Assembly: GCA_902800255.1 (NCBI GenBank) | Contig: CADCDV010000076.1 | Coordinates: forward strand, 1-7,689 | Length of the DNA: 7,689 nt | Origin: an uncultured Erysipelotrichaceae bacterium | Lineage (GTDB): Bacteria > Bacillota_I > Bacilli_A > RFN20 > CAG-826 | Direction of reading: 5' to 3' | In this document: positions 6,649-7,689 of the stretch, in pieces | Layout of the letters: each line of letters begins with the position of its first letter | Numbering within the stretch: the first letter of the stretch is position 1 | Position numbers and translations under genes: made by a program | Notes under the pieces: generated by a model | What the model was told of the DNA's origin: nothing | Database searches by the model: none | The model's input: only the letters and a program-made list of their open reading frames with translations

Positions 6649-6654
6649 TAGAAT
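6649..6654 (+). promoter_or_regulatory. Possible -10 element of the GH3 promoter
   Basis: TAGAAT matches TATAAT at four of six positions and begins 3 bases after the cre box. TTGGTG at 6628-6633 could serve as -35 but gives only 15 bases of spacing, so the assignment is tentative. If correct, the cre box lies within the promoter and bound CcpA would block polymerase. The message would then carry a leader of about 120 bases. Confidence 0.3.
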
Positions 6655-6706
6655 ACATTCGAAACAGGACAAGTTCGCATGCTTTTGCATGTTATTCTTG
6701 CGCCCT

Positions 6707-6739
6707 CATGCGCCCGTTTGGCGGCCCGTAAAGCGCATG
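6707..6739 (+). repeat. GC-rich inverted repeat in the GH3 leader
   Basis: CATGCGC (6707-6713) and GCGCATG (6733-6739) are exact reverse complements around a 19-base loop. An outer pair, TTATT (6692-6696) and AATAA (6746-6750), lies nearly symmetrically around it. In RNA this would form a hairpin upstream of the ribosome-binding region; as DNA it could be a protein site. No T run follows, so it is not an ordinary terminator. Confidence 0.45.
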
Positions 6740-6758
6740 TGACAAAATAACGGACCGA

Positions 6759-6771
6759 GAAAGAAAGAAAG
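6759..6771 (+). repeat. GAAA tetranucleotide repeat at the GH3 ribosome-binding region
   Basis: Three perfect GAAA units plus one extra G occupy the position where a Shine-Dalgarno sequence is expected, 8 to 20 bases before the ATG at 6780. There is no AGGAGG-like core, so this purine-rich tract is the likeliest ribosome contact. The copy number is low. Confidence 0.5.
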
Positions 6772-6779
6772 CAAGAACA

Positions 6780-7689
6780 ATGAAAAAATTGAAATTGTTA
6801 GGTGTTCTTGGTGTCTCAGCATTGATGATGATCGGTGCTGCCGCCACCAATGCAGCATCCGCCGACAGGATCATCGATCCATACGTTGGTGAGCATCAAG
6901 GCAAGTTCTACAGCGAGTATTTAACCAAAAACGACCTCATCAAGGCCGGTTCAGCTTGCAACTTAGAGATTGCCAGAGAAGGTATGGTCCTTCTCAAGAA
7001 CAAGGACGGCATGCTTCCTCTCAAAGATGTGACGAAAGTTTCCATCTTTGGTAAGAACAGCAACAGCAACAAGTGGCTCCGCGGTGGTGGCGGATCTGGC
7101 CAGGGCCGTATCAACGGCGAAACCGGTGTCGACATCGAACAGTCACTCCAGAAGGTTGGCATGGAAATCAACCCAACCCTCAAATCCTTCTATGGTAACT
7201 CCAGTGCTTCTGGCAATGGCCGTGAAGGTTCCACCCGTTACGATGGTATCTGTGACTTAGCCGTCGGCGAAACCCCAGTCGCGAGTTACACCGATGACGT
7301 CAAAGCTAGCTTTGACGATTACAATGATGCCGCTTTTGTCGTCATCGTCCGTTCCGGTTCCGAAGGTACTGACCTCAAGGCCATGGACGCCCGCGACACC
7401 AGCAAGAGCGAACCAAGCGACAAGCACTTCCTCGAACTCTCCGAGAACGAAGAAGACATGCTTGAGATGGTCAAAGAGAAATTCGACAAGATCATCATCC
7501 TTCTCAACACCGGTAACGCCTTCCAGTGCGATGCCTTTGAGAACGATGACAAGATCGGCGCTGTCCTTTGGATGGGTACCCCAGGCGCTGTCGGCGCCCA
7601 GGCCATCGGCGAAATCGGCACCGGTGCCGTCAACCCAAGCGGACACACCGTCGATACTTGGACCCGTGACCACAAGAAGAACCCAACTT
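6780..7689 (+). CDS. Secreted glycoside hydrolase family 3 protein, beta-glucosidase-like, permuted domain order (3' partial)
   Basis: The frame is open from ATG 6780 to the window end (303 codons seen). Residues 1-28 form a Sec signal: MKKLK, a hydrophobic core, and an Ala-rich end (ATNAASA) with no lipobox Cys, so secretion or N-terminal anchoring is expected. From about residue 60 the text is the GH3 C-terminal alpha/beta-sandwich domain: IAREGMVLLKN (65-74), LPL (79-81), KVSIFG (86-91), GSEGTD (193-198, the loop that carries the general acid/base Glu in many GH3 enzymes) and MGTPGAVGAQ with NPSG (265-288). In most GH3 enzymes this domain follows the TIM barrel. Here it comes right after the signal, as in the permuted Ruminococcus albus-type beta-glucosidases, so the barrel should lie downstream of the window. 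It probably releases glucose or related sugars from plant oligosaccharides. Codon use is very biased (AAC, ATC, GTC, GGT), suggesting high expression; a cre box upstream predicts catabolite control. Confidence 0.9.
   Translation, partial: MKKLKLLGVLGVSALMMIGAAATNAASADRIIDPYVGEHQGKFYSEYLTKNDLIKAGSACNLEIAREGMVLLKNKDGMLPLKDVTKVSIFGKNSNSNKWLRGGGGSGQGRINGETGVDIEQSLQKVGMEINPTLKSFYGNSSASGNGREGSTRYDGICDLAVGETPVASYTDDVKASFDDYNDAAFVVIVRSGSEGTDLKAMDARDTSKSEPSDKHFLELSENEEDMLEMVKEKFDKIIILLNTGNAFQCDAFENDDKIGAVLWMGTPGAVGAQAIGEIGTGAVNPSGHTVDTWTRDHKKNPT

Larger units (their letters stand above)
6368..6779. other. Gene-free AT-rich region upstream of the GH3 gene
   Basis: No convincing gene lies in these roughly 410 bases. 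The only open frames are short and lack protein-like composition or ribosome-binding sites. The stretch is clearly more AT-rich than the flanking genes until about 6670, then becomes GC-rich toward the GH3 start. It contains an 18-bp palindrome, a cre box, a GC-rich inverted repeat, a repeated CAAGATTGTC (6458-6467 and 6614-6623) and several GCATG/CATGC words. A weak hairpin, CAGC (6493-6496) with GCTG (6505-6508) and a T run, is also present. It is best read as the regulatory region and long 5' leader of the GH3 gene. Confidence 0.7.

Noticed and set aside
6492..6680. Minus-strand 62-residue open frame in the intergenic region
   Set aside because: It has no ribosome-binding site, lacks the genome's coding bias, and overlaps the palindrome and cre box; AT-rich regulatory DNA is a better reading.
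7257..7675. Two overlapping minus-strand open frames within the GH3 gene
   Set aside because: They are by-products of the strong C-ending codon bias in the plus-strand GH3 frame, whose conserved motifs cover the same bases.
1..7689. CRISPR array, insertion sequence or rRNA
   Set aside because: No regularly spaced repeats, transposase text, terminal inverted repeats or rRNA-like conserved segments were found on reading the window.

Overview
The window reads as a chromosomal stretch from a low- to mid-G+C Gram-positive-type bacterium, most likely an uncultured gut lineage of Bacilli or another Firmicute (low-confidence inference). The clues are a lipoprotein with a short lipobox leader, a perfect CcpA-type cre box, a tRNA with an encoded CCA end, and codon use that favours C-ending codons (ATC, CTC, GCC, GTC) while keeping AGA for Arg. 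TGG is the Trp codon throughout and TGA acts as a stop, so the standard bacterial code (11) fits and a Mycoplasma-type code does not.

Positions 1-4093 hold a very large superfamily-1 (Upf1-like) helicase of the DUF4011 type. Its N-terminus lies outside the window. It is followed, with a 4-base stop/start overlap, by a separate frame (3602-4093) that looks like the missing C-terminal DUF3320 part of the same protein. Codon use and the protein text suggest the true reading frame changes near 3540-3575, before the helicase stop codon. So this is either one gene broken by a -1 frameshift or a naturally split, translationally coupled pair. A nuclease-like (Vsr/MTES_1575-type) domain sits after the helicase motifs. 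Proteins of this build are candidates for nucleic-acid surveillance or phage defence. A strong bidirectional terminator (4101-4130) closes the locus.

Positions 4132-6195 hold three genes I do not recognise: a minus-strand 183-187 aa protein, a divergent plus-strand 195 aa acidic protein, and, 8 bases further on, a 286 aa predicted lipoprotein. The two plus-strand genes probably form an operon. The best Shine-Dalgarno/ATG pair for the 195 aa gene is out of frame with it.

Positions 6238-6367 hold tRNA-Ser(GCT) with its own intrinsic terminator. A gene-free, AT-rich stretch of about 410 bases follows (6368-6779). It carries an 18-bp palindrome, a perfect cre box, a GC-rich inverted repeat and several GCATG/CATGC words. 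It leads into a secreted glycoside hydrolase family 3 protein (6780 to the window end, open at the 3' side). That protein begins with the domain that is normally C-terminal in GH3 enzymes, which implies a permuted domain order. The cre box ties this sugar hydrolase to carbon catabolite control.

Nothing here indicates an insertion sequence, CRISPR array, rRNA or prophage. The most interesting points are the split helicase/DUF3320 locus and the regulated, domain-permuted GH3 gene.
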